DNA of 64,000 nucleotides, taken from positions 728,501-792,500 of the forward strand of contig WPIO01000072.1 of assembly GCA_009760855.2 (NCBI GenBank), given 5' to 3'. Numbering within the stretch: position 1 is the first letter of the stretch; every line of letters starts with the position of its first letter. A program made the position numbers and the translations under genes. Below, one piece after another: positions 1 through 23,869 of this stretch. This DNA comes from Cristatella mucedo. Lineage: Eukaryota > Bryozoa > Phylactolaemata > Cristatellidae. The notes under the pieces were generated by a model that was given only the letters and a program-made list of their open reading frames with translations, ran no database searches and was not told the origin of the DNA.

Positions 1-2400
1 CCACTTTTTAATGGGTTGTTGACTTACTTGCCCCTGCATGCAGCTGTGTACATCGAGCCCTCCTGATTAGAAAGTTAGCGAGACTTACTGGGGGCTTACT
101 AGGCAGTAGCAGTAACCAGCTTTCTTAAGTTGAAGTTTCTGACTTGCGGCGAACTTCAAGTACGCCAGTACAAGCCTTACCTTTTGCCGGCTGTCAATTG
201 CCACATTTTCTATTAGTTTAATGTCACACTGTGGCACCGAGAGTATTATTATAATACTTGTCTCCAGCTAACGCTAGTGCAAGGAAATGGAGGCAATCGT
301 CCCGTAATAGCTTCGTATTAGCCGCTAGTGGGAGTAGTTCTTACCTGGCGATGTCGATTAAGGGCTGCTGAATAGACGAGCACTTGCAAACTTCTACGAA
401 TATCTTCTGATATTTTTACACCGTTTTTTCGGTAGATTCTTTTGTGTTGCTTCTCGAAGTTGTTCTTAAGCATGTTTCCCTCTGGTGGTGGACCTCAATG
501 TAGCATATCGAAAGGCCGTGAGTAGCCTAGAGACGGTGCGATCGATTGGCCTCGTTGGCCCTTATATCGCGTCATGCCGCCACGCTCTATCGGATAAGTC
601 TTAGCATCGGCTTAGCATTAGCATCGCCACGCTCTATCGGATAAGTATGGCTTAGCATATCCTACCGCTGCCGGACGCCATATCTTTGCGCTCGCTCTGC
701 GGCTGGCCGATTGTGACTCGGGACGTGCAGACGCACCCTATTTCGGAGACAGTGGGCCGCCTTCCATCGCGCGAGAGCCGCTGTCGCCTCGCTCCTCTGG
801 CGCCGCGTTGAGCAAGTTGTCTGCCTCGTTGAGTAAGCGCTTGGCGAAGACTCCGCCGTCATTTTCAAGTTCGAGGATCAATGATTCCATTGATGCTCGA
901 ACTTAATATGATGGCGGAGATTGACAGGCCAGCCGACATCAATCAGCAGCTCCCGCGGGTATCGGACCAATTCTAAAGGCCGAATCGCCACCGCTTCTCA
1001 GAGCTTCCTGGCTTGCTCTTAAGCTCTTGCTCTCTAACCGCACTGGCGCTCCTCACTGCTCCAAGACAAAGGAGTTCTTGCCCGCCGCCGAACAGCTCTT
1101 GTTCGCGCTAAAACTAAGCCAAGACCAGCAAGGCGCTACAAAAGGGAATTTTTATTTCAAGCGTATTGATTTTCAGTGAATGTTCATCCGATGTATCGCC
1201 CGCGGGGGCGTTCGGCAAGCACAACTATATGCTGAATGCGATCGCAGGCAATCGCTCGCCCCGGAACCCGGCGGAGGTGAGAAGTCTCAACCATTTTTGG
1301 CCAGTGAGGTCTAGTTTCTAATCCGTCCAGACCTGCACCATTACGTATGTCATTGGAGCAATCAGGAATTGGAGCAGCAGGTGCCGAGGTACTTCTCTTT
1401 GGAAAAAAAAACGATTACATGGACTCTCCCGTATGTTCGAAAAGAAATTAATAACGTAGCGTTGTTATAATTCATTTGTAGTTCGCAAGGAGAGAAACTA
1501 GTCTGCCTATGCGCTTTACATATATGCGGTATGGTTAAAGCCCACGACTTTGGTTGTTAAAAGAGAGTACCTTCCCCCTCCCGCAGCCAAATCGGAAATG
1601 CCCACTGTTTCGCCATGCTATTTGTATCGGGGTTTTTCCGCTGGTGAAGATCAGCTTTTCTGCAAGCTAAAGGCGGTCTGAATGTAATCCTTATCTTGGC
1701 ACCAGAGCCTTTCCCTTTAGTTGCAGGTGATTTACTTAGCAGAGTGTATCCAATGCAATGTTCGCGTACATATAGAGCTGCGGCGACAATAATCCATGCA
1801 ATAGTGCACGCTACCACAGTTGCTTCGATGTGCATAGCAAGCCGCTGGCAGTAGCCGCTTCGGAGAGCGCTACGCCAATGCGGCTATCGATCGAGGGACG
1901 TGACAGTGGGACGCCGCGCTCTAACTTAAAAGTGAGAATCTGTTGAGGCCTGCCAAATCATCTGGATACGTTAGCTCTTTGCTGGAGCTCGGCTAAGTGG
2001 CCTCACGTACTCCGTCCTATTCGGTGTAGTATTCCGTGCGACCGCTTGCATAGGCTGAAGCTAACTCTCTGCTCGGCACAGCTTGGTTCAAGCGAAAATA
2101 CATTAGAAATCAAACCACGTTCAACACTGGCATCGTTTATTTTGAGGCTCTGTAAGTTGTAATAATTCCACGCAACTACTACGCCAGAATTATCCGTAAG
2201 TACAGCAGATAAGAAAATAGATGCACACGAGACATCTCTATAGATGACCTCGGTCCAGGTATTTTGCTCCCTTTTATTCGACGGCTGTACTATTTCGCAA
2301 TTTGAACCACGCGATGAGCAGCTGGTGTATTGGAGGGAAATTCGCGTGCTAAGGCTTATTGATATCAAAAATGAGAGTCAGCAAGAGAGCTGAGTTTAGT
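1..2400. other. No recognised feature
   Basis: I see no recognisable gene, RNA or repeat family here. Translations on both strands are short and match no family I know. A short direct repeat containing CGCCACGCTCTATCGG occurs twice near 578 and 625. Confidence 0.5.
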
Positions 2401-3745
2401 TGTAAATGTATTTCCTCATTCACTTAATACTTGGATTTAGTCATCAATCTACATTCGAGTAATTAGGCACATTATTATTAGATCGTCGTATGGATTGTTA
2501 AATATATTAGCCAAGTTATCACTAGGACTAATTACAATATTGCTATTAGGTTTATTGCTCGGAATATTGGCTTAGTTGTCAGCAGTAATACTCGAAAGAC
2601 TACTAACAATCAATAGTCAAGTCATTAGTCACATTAAGCATGAATGTACAGTGAGATCATTTGTCAAATACTTAATCACGTAGCTAATGGATTACTGGAT
2701 TGATCATTATTCGATATTTTTTATTATCAGTCAGTAGTAATTAGATTATTAGCTACATAATTAGTAAAGATAATTAATTCAGATACCTATTCCAATATTA
2801 GCTGGAGTTTGTAGTCAGGATAATATTCATTTTACTGGGTTTTTTAATTACATCCAGATTATTTGTAAGATTACCTGTTAGGCTGTAATTCTACTCTATG
2901 CTCAAGGTTTAGAATATAGATAGTGATTGTGTAATGAAGCGTATTTTAATAAAAATACCAGCAGGTTAAGATTGTCAGACGGATACTCACTTAGATTTTA
3001 GTAGGTTCATGCATCAATTTGCGTAGTCTTCGTATTAAGAATTATAAGCAGATTATTGATTGAATTTGTGTAGATCATTAGTAAGATTAATTTTAAGACC
3101 ACTCGCCAGATTAATTGGAATCATTATTTGGAAGATTAATCAATTGAGTAGTGAGCATTTTTAATTTTGATTATTTGTTGACCCACCTAGGTTATAAATA
3201 GGATTATTATTCAGACTACTAATATTATATTTATTAATCAAAATAATTACCAGACTATTCGCTTGGTTAGTATTTGAAATATTAGACTTATTCTTTGTCA
3301 ACGTAGATAAGTTTAAAATTAGCCGGGTTAATTTTATATAGTACGTGTAGGTCAGAGGTGGATTATTACTCGCATTTAGACGTATTGTATGCATTGCTAG
3401 TTATCCTGATTAGTACACGTTTTATTATTGGTCAGATTATAAGTAGAATAATTAGCATAGGGTCAAAGCTCGCTTTCTTAGCCACCCATGTCACGAGTTC
3501 GAGACCTTTAGCAGGCAATTGCTTTCAACAACTGCAAGTGCGAGCGGTAGCCGCTAAGGATTTCCTGCCAGCAAACACCTTTAAATCCACTGACCTCGAC
3601 TTCTTTTTTCTCCGAATTCCCATTCAGACGATCAGCCAAATTGCTATTAATGGTTATCTATGGGGCTACAATTATTAAACTTATTAGTTAGTCAGATTTT
3701 TAGTTGCATTAAATTTATTAATTAGTCAGATTTTTAGTAGCATTA
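2400..3745. repeat. Degenerate AT-rich tandem repeat
   Basis: Variants of TTATTAG, TCAGATTATTAG and AATTAG recur irregularly across the segment. The clearest repetition is at 3678-3745, where a unit of about 34 bases containing AGTCAGATTTTTAGT and ending GCATTAAA occurs twice in tandem. A less AT-rich block at about 3460-3660 looks like foreign sequence inside it. I read this as a decayed minisatellite or satellite. The 70-100 residue ORFs here are composition artefacts. Confidence 0.55.
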
Positions 3746-3908
3746 AACCGTGTATTACAATTTTTTCCTTGTGGGAAGTGTTAACTCCCAATAGCTTGAG
3801 CCTCGGAAGTAAAGAAAAATGGCCATTATTCCCTAAAAACTTTGCGTGTGACCAGGATAATAATTAACTCGGAATTAACCCATTTCCGGTGAGAAAACTT
3901 TCTTTCCT

Positions 3909-4073
3909 AGCTGATTAAACAGCCTCTTTTTGTATAGCGACAGAAGAGCCTTTACGGCTATCACCACCGCTTGCAGTGGCGATACAGAATCGCCCACCGC
4001 AGGAATCGAACCCACGACCTCGGAACCGAGGTCGTGAAAAGCAACCGCCTTACCTAGTGTGCCATCACGGCTC
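3909..4073 (-). mobile_element. SINE-1, tRNA-derived, near full length
   Basis: Read on the minus strand, a tRNA-like head is followed by a perfect Pol III B box (GGGTTCGATTCC), a conserved body with GCAAGCGGTGGTGATAGCCG, then CTCTTCTGTCGCTATAC and a tail ending AATCAGCT. The head contains GAGGTCGTG. The same architecture recurs at least ten times in the window. This copy forms an inverted pair with the one at 4379-4541. Confidence 0.88.
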
Positions 4074-4378
4074 AACTGACGAATTCATATCTTGAGCTTC
4101 ACACATAGAAAGAACAGCAAATGAATCAAATTAAAATCTTTTTACTCTGAAATCATAAAAACATTACGACTCAAAAGGATTGAGAAATAAGTAGATATTC
4201 TAGATTTGCAGTTACAGTATGCTGCAAATCTATTTCTCGAACAAGCGCTCAAACCTGATACCTATATTATTTTTGTGACACTTCCTGTGGTTATGACAAA
4301 CACTAGAATATTCTGGAGAAAACCCTCGTATTGCTTCTCTGAGTAAGCTTTCAAGTCGTATATATGTACGTATGTATA

Positions 4379-4541
4379 GCCGTGATGGCACACTAGGTAA
4401 GGTGGTTGCTTTCACGACCTTGGTCCCGAGGTCGTGGGTTCGATTCCTGCAGTGGGCGATCCTTTATCGCCACTGCAAGCGGTGGTGATAGCCGTAAAGG
4501 CTCTTCTGTCGCTATACAAAAAGAGGCTGTTTAATCAGCTA
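4379..4541 (+). mobile_element. SINE-1, tRNA-derived, near full length
   Basis: Plus-strand copy of SINE-1 with head GCCGTGATGGCACACTAGG, B box GGGTTCGATTCC and a tail ending AATCAGCT. It is close to the family consensus and therefore probably young. Its end runs through an (ATTT)n stretch into the 3' end of a lineage A LINE on the opposite strand. Confidence 0.9.
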
Positions 4542-4564
4542 GGATTTATTTATTTATTTATGTA

Positions 4565-4945
4565 TTTATCTCCGTCTGTAACTTCACAAAGACTGTGTTG
4601 ATGTTACACAGGAGAGTCTTCCATAGCGCACTCACAACCTAAGCGTCTTTCGGTACGAATTCGGTAGCCAACAGACTTCATTTCACGCAACAAAGAGAAA
4701 GTGTGACGCATAGCCGAGACAAGAGAGCAGTTGAGGCAGTGAGTAGCATGGAAGTAGCAGCTCAGGACCACTGGAAAGGATGTGCAATAGTCAGCAGCAG
4801 GAGAGTAGTTGTCGTTGCGTAAGAATCGTGAAAGCGAGTTCCCCAGTCTAGGACCTGCAGAGCTAAAGCTTCTGTCGCTAACGGTCTCAACCAAAGTCCA
4901 GAAAGAATGAAACAGCTAGCTAATTTTTTGTCCAGCACCTTGTGT
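4565..4945 (-). mobile_element. LINE lineage A, 3' end fragment
   Basis: The minus strand encodes the C-terminal end typical of these L2/CR1-like elements (SAGPRLGNSLSRFLRN, then a short Cys/Tyr-rich tail), followed by a 3' UTR with CCACAAAG and ACAGACGGAGATA. The same block recurs at about 11318, 18547, 29650, 35705, 36660 and 53573. It is truncated on the 5' side. Confidence 0.8.
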
Positions 4946-5274
4946 CGTCCCTGAATTTTCCGAGATGAGTAACGATGTGGATTTTTAGTTGCATTTTAAA
5001 TCCCTCATTTTTTAGGTCTTCACGAGAGCCTGAAGCAGCTGCAACCAACTCGTAGTTTTTTAGCCTTGCGATTGCCAAGAAAGCCGTAACCTGCTACAAT
5101 AAAACTAGTCAAGTCGCTGTCTCAGTCCTGTTCAGCTTTTGGCGAATTCGTCATACTCTATGATCTTCTTTATCTGCGGGCCAATAAAGATATCAGCTTT
5201 AATCTTTGCCTCCGACAACTGTGAAAGGAGATGGCGCTGGAGATATCTGAAAGCGGCAGACCAATAGCTTAGAA

Positions 5275-5630
5275 CAGTAATAGTAATAATAATAGTAATG
5301 CATTCGATATAGCACCTTCAGAGAACTCACTCTCTTTCTAGGCAATTTAAATTTGCTGCAAATCAAGCACGGTCGCATGGTTGGTGGTAGCACGCTCAAT
5401 AAACAATAAAAATAACACGGTTATTGGTGACATGCACAGGGTCAGCATACATGTTTGGTTAGTGGCAGCATGCAGAGTGTCAGCACGAATAAGCACATAA
5501 AGGACGAATCACACGGACCCAATAAATACCGTGATAAGGAGATGCGTTTTAGTTTCTTTTTAAATGTGGACAAGTCAGATGTCGTGACGCAAGCCGGAAG
5601 TGAGTTCTAGGCTTTGGGAGCAGTAGTGAC
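5275..5630 (-). mobile_element. LINE lineage B, 3' UTR fragment
   Basis: The minus strand carries the lineage B 3' end: GGGACCCA near the ORF end, CATGCTGACCCTGTGCATGTC-type sequence, then TTTGCTGCAAA, a TCTGAAGG-type motif and an (ATT)n-like tail at 5275-5300. It begins inside the terminal coding region (the CTAGAACTC block) and is cut off 5' of that. Confidence 0.75.
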
Positions 5631-5954
5631 TCAATTAGGCTAGATTTGGCCTAACTTGATAAAAAGTGGTGGCATTGGTGCCTTTCCAGCGTCTACCGGC
5701 CGCTCTCATTTCCCTGCAAAGAACTTTGTTAAAGCCATGGCCATTTTTTTGCAATAGTTCGCCTTAGTTTCCTTGCTGTCTGACAGGCAAAGAAAATAAA
5801 GAAACTTCGTGACACCGCTTTGGACGCCCATCAGAAATGATACCATTTTGAAGTCCCTAATGACCTCCCAGCCGTAGTCGCTATACGCTAAGGGATGGCA
5901 CTCAGCAACATCTTGACACTAATGGAGTCCTCTTATAATTGAACAGAGTGGGCC

Positions 5955-6050
5955 ATCCGTTTCCAGCAAATGTAAAGCGCCTAGAGAGAGAGAGAGAGAG
6001 ATTGAGTTCTTTGAGGGCGCTTTATCAAGAGCATTATTATTATTATGGGG
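5955..6050 (+). mobile_element. LINE lineage B, tail fragment with GA expansion
   Basis: The last ~90 bases of a lineage B 3' end on the plus strand: CAGCAAATGTAAAGCGCCTA, GAGTTCTTTGAGGGCGCTTT, then (ATT)n. The AGAGA in the middle has expanded to (GA)8, so here a microsatellite arose inside a LINE tail. Confidence 0.75.
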
Positions 6051-7527
6051 AGAGATGGATACTCGTTACCATTACGAAGCAGCACGGTTTGAGTCTCCTG
6101 GATGAAATATCCATGAATAGGTGCCGTTCACTCGGGTTACACGCGATTCCTTTAGCCTTTGACATTTAACCAGCTAAATTGTTGCAGAAGCACAGCTCAT
6201 CTTGGCGACTGAAGAGGCGAGAAAATGTAATGTCCTTTCTCGTGTCCGTTACCTACACACTTTCATTTGAAATGTTTCCCTCCTTAGGCGTGGAGATCAG
6301 GAGCTCAGCATTGAACTTCTTAAGACCGAGGTCGTCTCTGGTCAGATCGTTGATGCCTTGCTATCTGTGAAGTTTGGCAATCTTTCCTCGGCCGCATGTG
6401 TAAAATTGAAATCTGGATTTGCAATATCTTCCTCACTGCCTGCACTCTCTCTCTCTCTCTCTCCTGAAGATTTCTGATCCTTTACCAGAGGCGCGGGGAT
6501 GAGGACGTAAGCGCAGCGCGGCACTGCGGCGGCGATGGTTGAGTGAATCTGCGAATACACGAAGGGAAGCGCACTCGAGCGCCAGTTCGAAGTTTGCAAG
6601 GGACCGCCGTGGAAAAGTAGCAGCTGCTTGAGTGGTCAGTTCCCGCCCAAAATTCTTCGCAAGGCAAGGCTTCCTGGCTCTTTCTTCTCATCTGTTCCAG
6701 CCTGCAATAAGCACACTGGAGCAATAAAAAAGCAGTGGAATTTCATACATTACCTAATATTGTGCGAGGAATTCCGTCTAGTGAACAGAAATTGGTCACC
6801 GTCGCCGTCGACGGTTCTCTTGCTCTGTTTGCTTATGAAATGAAATGCTCAGGGCCTGTTTCGATCCCTGAAAGGCATGCCGAAATATTGCAGGCCTCGG
6901 ACATCTTAACAGGCACGATCACGTGGTAAGTGGCCGCCCTTTCCTTGATAAATTGTTTTCGCGAATTGCAAAATGCGACTCGCGCGTGCTCGCATGCGCG
7001 AATGCCAGCTCTTGATACCGTGTCAATCAAATGTGGCTATTCTCGTACTCTGCAATAACTATGACTAAAATGTTCACTTAAGGCACCTGTACTGATACAC
7101 CAAGATGCATATTATTCTACAGAGTTAGAGTTTTGTCCGCCTACTCCTCACCTCACTAATTCTGAAAGCGATACAATGGGTGCTATATTTGTGAACCTGG
7201 GGTACGGACAGCGCCCAACAGCAAAATCAGAGAATTTCGAAATACCACTGTCCTGACCACAGATGCAAAGCTTATGTGGAACAAAAGTTCTTTCTATTTA
7301 TTTTAGGCACGGTGGATTTGGAAAGCATCGATATTGCTCGCGAAACGTCTTCTTGCGAGGCGTCGTCAGCTGGTGGTCCGCTTAACGAACAGAGTGGCTT
7401 GCAGCCTCGCTGTTCGACCGATGCCGAACTGGGACGCTTCTTGCGTCACCACGTATTAGCAGTCGACGGCGAAGGCAGAAGACACAGAGTTGGGTAATTT
7501 CAGATAAAGCTACCGGCCCTGGCTTAT

Positions 7528-8025
<498 letters not shown>

Positions 8026-8558
8026 ATAGCTTTTGGGATCGCATTTCACTGTCGCCAGCTGTTGCTGGACTTAATGAAGCAGAAGATCACTAAATTGCAT
8101 TCGGCTGCTCAAGAAGTTACAGGATATTAATAGACAGCAGACCGACTCACTAACTAGTGCGTCCACTCGAGGCGAATCGAGCTGGGCTCGGAAACGTCAT
8201 CAGCCGCACGCCAAGCAGCTGGTTGCTTGTAATGCAACATTCACGCAAAACTCTCATCCGAGTGCCGCGTTCGCTTCGCGCTACGCGAACGCGCTAGCTT
8301 TTCGAGTGGGCCTGGAAAAACTTGCGGACAGTGGAGGCGGACACGCCTAGAGCAGCTGCAGCAGCTGCCCGCTCGTCCCCTTGCAGCACACAGGTAGTTC
8401 GAGCTGGGCTAACTCATCCTTCTCATGGCGGCGAGGCGCTCGCGCGTGCCGGGCTTTGCGATGGCAGTGGCGGCGATGTCTGGGACATCGCGTGCTCTTG
8501 AGATGCAAACACCGGAAAGAGCGTAATCCACAGCCGCAGCGTCCGACGCTAGGCTCTC

Positions 8559-8617
<59 letters not shown>

Positions 8618-9141
8618 TCTCTTCTCTCCTCTCTCTCTCTCGCTCTCCCTCTCTTCCTATCTCCCCCGCTCTCTTTCAGCGCAGCCGAGCACGGCGATAG
8701 TCTTTCGACCGGTAAGCTAAAAGCCCGGTCGGTCCAAGTGACATTACGGCGGGAAGGGAGCTAAGCAGGAAGAATAGCCCGGCTCTCGGCGCATGCGCGT
8801 TTGCCACTTATAACTTTCGAGCTACGAAGCGCCAGGGCGGCCTGGGGTTCCTTGAGGGTGGGACAGGATGAACCTCACCAGCCATCACCGAAAGAAGGTG
8901 CGCGCGCGCTCGGCGTGCAGCCGGGCGGCGTCTACACGTCTCGCAAACACGAGCCCGCAGCCCGACAGGCGCCCCCGGCCTTCACCTCGCAACAGGGCGC
9001 GACCCTAGCAGAGGGATCAATTAGCGGCCGGCCGCTCTCGCGCGTACGGTCTACTCCGTGGTCTCTCGTCTGCTTCGTCTCTGCCGGCGCCCCGGTGGCC
9101 CGCACGTTGGTGACGGTTTGTTTGGCAGAGCTGAGTCTGGA
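8026..9141 (+). promoter_or_regulatory. GC-rich upstream region of QPCT
   Basis: GC content and CpG frequency rise steadily towards the QPCT start codon. This is consistent with a CpG-rich promoter and 5' UTR, but no core promoter element is convincing. It contains a (CT)n tract at about 8556-8650. Translations are arginine-, serine- and alanine-rich composition artefacts. The transcription start is unknown. Confidence 0.4.
8556..8650. repeat. (CT)n microsatellite
   Basis: A pyrimidine tract, mostly CT dinucleotides, about 500 bases upstream of the QPCT start codon. Its 3' side is interrupted. Confidence 0.92.
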
Positions 9142-20605
<11,464 letters not shown>

Positions 20606-20729
20606 AAGGCACGATCATTCTTCCCATAATTCTTACATGGCCTGTGATGAAAGTGTCTGAGTACGTTTCGTGCGCCGACCTGTGTTGCAAATGTCGGTGT
20701 ACAGCCACAGTCGGTGTCGGTCACATTAT

Positions 20730-20735
20730 ATTAAA
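20730..20735 (+). terminator. Candidate QPCT polyadenylation signal (ATTAAA)
   Basis: ATTAAA lies 125 bases after the QPCT stop codon, followed within 20 bases by a GT/T-rich stretch. It is the first plausible signal downstream; no AATAAA precedes it. Confidence 0.5.
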
Positions 20736-22121
20736 GAATCGCTGTATCCTTGGTGTTTTACGTCACCCAGCAATTCGCTTACATCAGAGTGACTGCGATT
20801 GGTAACCTTCTTGCTGTATAGCTATTGATCTGTCCTGGTATAACCAATATTGTACTAGACGATGGTCATTGTTGTTGTTTCCTTTCACAGGTGAAGATGG
20901 TGAATGCTAATCTTGATGATATTCTGAATGAAGGGGCGGTATCTTTACTAATGCCAAACATTCTGCTTTTGTTGCTCGATTCACTACCCCCAGGCTGCAG
21001 TATTTCCGTAAAAGTGAAAGGTCATGAATAGGCTTGTTAAAGGGATCGATCTGTACCGAACTATTATAATGATAATGCTCTATTGTACTCCAAGATTGTA
21101 TCTCTTCCTCGATACGTCGCATAGGATTGAAAATAATGCCAAGTCATTTTTGTAGGGCCCTAATGGAACAAATTCTCTATTCAAGCACTATCAACTGATT
21201 AGTGGTAATGATGTGCAGAATTTCGGCACCTGTAAGCACACTAATATCGTGCACATAAGATGAAGCATATGGTGTCTGTGAGGAGCAGTTGATTTTCAGT
21301 TTTGCTGGCAACTAGCATTAAGTCTGAGAATTTAGTTCAGGCTTTAGGTGCATCGAAACTGAAAGCATGATCTCTAGCGAGGTTTGACGACCGAGACTGG
21401 TTAGAGGCAGGTGCCGAACGGCAGAGGTTCAATGAGCGATACGAGCAATTCGGAAAAAGCCAGGTAATACAGCAGTTGTTACTGTGACATCAGACATGTC
21501 TAGCCGTTGAATTTAGCACAACCTGTACGTGCCGTACCGCAAAAAAAAGAAGCAAGACCTGCATAAGAGAGTACAGAAGCGTACATTCGATGTCACACAT
21601 TTATGGACTAACTCGGCTGCGGTGCTCGTGGGTCGGCACTGTTTAGCTCTCTTGACTTGTTCTCTCTACTTGTTTAGCTCCCTTCAAAAGCCGGTGTTAC
21701 ACGTGCAATTCTGTAACCGGGAGATCCTAGAACTTCTTTGGCTTCCACCCCCCCCCCCCCAGGGATCGGCGAAAGACTGGAGCGCTGCTGATGGGAAGTC
21801 AGTTAAATGTATTAATGGCGTTCTTCTAGTCTCGACGACTTCCTGTGGAGACTGAGCTCGGGAAGCTTCGGTGCTCTGCCCGACAAGCCTCTAGAACAGC
21901 TTTCTAAGCTGAGTAGCCCCTCCCTGGAAATATGGTAGCCATACTAGAGGAGCCGTCGTGCTTCTAAGGGAGGGGGCTAAGATGGCAGATTCTTAGCGAA
22001 GACCGCAGGCTCATGGGATCTAACGGAAGGAGCGGCGATGTCGACCAACGATCAGATGAGCGACCATGTGATCGACCAATGATCAGGCGATCGATGGCGT
22101 GGCATCGCTACTGGCAGTATT
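20736..22121. other. Intergenic, nothing recognised
   Basis: Downstream of QPCT. No conserved domain, RNA gene or known repeat seen. A C10 run at about 21748 and a lysine-rich ORF at 21529-21855 look incidental. Confidence 0.4.
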
Positions 22122-22188
22122 TCGATAATTCCAACGAGCAGCCGGTCAACTTTTCAAACGTTGCCCGGCTGCTCGTTGGAATTATCGA
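22122..22188. repeat. Near-perfect hairpin, 24-bp arms
   Basis: Arms 22122-22145 and 22165-22188 are exact reverse complements. The 19-base loop itself can pair CAAC with GTTG after one mismatch, leaving about 9 unpaired bases. It belongs to no SINE or LINE family seen elsewhere in the window. It could be the core of a foldback element or a small-RNA precursor; sequence alone does not decide. Confidence 0.9.
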
Positions 22189-22589
22189 CTGCCTTAGCAC
22201 TGGACCGAGATGATGCTTTCCGCGACCTCGTCTGAGCCCTTAAATAGTAGGAACTCGAGAACGAGCAGCAAAACGATCGGAAGACAAGCCAAAGGCAAAC
22301 AGTGAAGGCTTCTGATTGCGAAGAATCGATGTAGCTAGGCCGTCGACGGCAGTAAAACATGAATGCTGTGCAGCCGACTGTTGGCGCGAAGTTCTTCTCG
22401 ATCTAAGGTGAACTTCGGCACTTGGCTGACAATCAAAGAGCGAGAAAAAAGGCAAAACACTGGCCAATTTTCGCTCACCGACTGATGGAGCAAAGGCCAC
22501 ATGGAAAGATCGGAACAATTCGTGACAAATCAAAGGCACGCGACCCCGAATTGGAGCATCCGGCCTTGGGAGCGCACGAGCATTTATTG

Positions 22590-22735
22590 AAACGGCGGCA
22601 CTTGACTTGCCACTATTGACCGACGCATTATCGGCGGACATCTCAGCAGCCCGTCAAGTGCCGTCTCGTCGATAGTGGAGATCGTCGAGACAAGCCAGTT
22701 GCAGCACCTGGCTTGCTTCGACGAGACGCCTAAAC
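22590..22735. repeat. Cluster of overlapping inverted repeats
   Basis: Three overlapping inverted repeats: GGCACTTGAC (about 22596) with GTCAAGTGCC (about 22656); CGTCTCGTCGA with TCGACGAGACG; and GTCGAGACAAGCCAG with an imperfect partner CTGGCTTGCTTCGAC (13 of 15 pairing). Confidence 0.7.
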
Positions 22736-23394
22736 TGACACTCAAGCCGAGAGTCGACGTTCGTCAACCATAGCGTCGATTTAATCGAGTAATTTCTTAG
22801 GAAGGAGAGCACCTTGACGCAGCTGCTCGCATGCAGTAGACAGTGACTTGTTAGCCCAAGTGGGACTTTTCTTATTTGCAAGCTATAGTGCCGAGCCAAC
22901 GACTTTGTCGAACGGTAGAGTTTACGGTGTATAGGACTAGTTATAAGAGCTCTAAGGTATGCAATTTCTAGCAAGTGCTGTTACCCCCACAACATACACA
23001 GTAGACCCGGTAAATTACTGAAAAGGATTCACGAATTAGAGCATTGAACGGTACATCCATTGTATAACCTACAATCTAATAATGGACATACAATCTAATC
23101 ATTGTACCATTTTATTACATACAATCTAATATAGTTCCAGTCAGGTTGTAGAGCTAATCACTTCACAGAGTCAGCATGGCTTCGGGTCTATAGGCTTGGC
23201 GAAATAGGACCGTTAGCGACTCCTATCTTTGCAACGTCGACCTTTCTACCAGGTCTCTAAACTATGCACAGTTTACCAGATATTTACTCTGTCAGTCTTT
23301 CACTGTCCTGCCAGCTTGTCAGATACACCAGCATGACATGACATGAATTGCTCATCGTTGTCGCATTCAGTACTTTCTGCATACACCGATAATA

Positions 23395-23695
23395 ATAATA
23401 ATACACTTGATATAGCGCCATCAGATAACTCAATCTCCTTCTAGTACTTTAAATTTGCTGCAAAGGAAGCACGATAGAATGGTTTGTGGAAGCATGCTCA
23501 ATAAAAAACAAGGATAACATGGTTACGGGTGACATGGACAGGGTCAGCATGCAAGTATGATTAGTGGCAGCATGCACAATGTCAGCACACATAAACACAT
23601 AAATGACGAGTTACAGGGACCCACTAAATGCTGTCATAAATAGGTGCGTTTTTAAGTTCTTTTTAAATGTGGTCAAGTCAGGGGATGTGATGCAA
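23395..23695 (-). mobile_element. LINE lineage B, 3' end
   Basis: Minus-strand 3' UTR starting from an (ATT)n tail near 23390, with the GCATGCAAGTATGATTAGTG and GGGACCCACTAAATGCTGTC blocks. Confidence 0.8.
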
Positions 23696-23869
23696 GTCGA
23701 TGATGAAAAAACCAACTTACTAGTTATGGGCAAACCAAGTGTGATTCAGAAACTGGGAGAAACTATTGAGCGTTGTACCACTAACCATTCGACCGTGCTT
23801 CCTTTGCAGCACATGTAAAGTGCCTAGAAAGAGATTAAGCTCTCTGAGGGTGCTGTATCAAATGCATTG
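23696..23869 (+). mobile_element. LINE lineage B, rearranged plus-strand piece
   Basis: A short RT-region piece (DDEKTNLLVMGKPSV) is fused directly to the terminal 3' UTR (CAGCACATGTAAAGTGCCTAG, CTCTGAGGGTGCTGTATCAA). With 23395-23695 it forms a head-to-head inverted arrangement, as produced by twin priming or template switching. Confidence 0.7.

Noticed and set aside
4379-4541. A genuine tRNA gene
   Set aside because: The A-box region is poor, no acceptor stem or cloverleaf closes, and the same sequence with the same 3' body recurs across the window, so it is a SINE.
9058-9141. Upstream in-frame start for QPCT
   Set aside because: It would put an arginine-rich stretch before the signal peptide, which would be unusual for a secreted enzyme.
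22240-22641. A 133-residue minus-strand ORF
   Set aside because: No motif, and it overlaps the inverted-repeat cluster; not enough support to call a gene.
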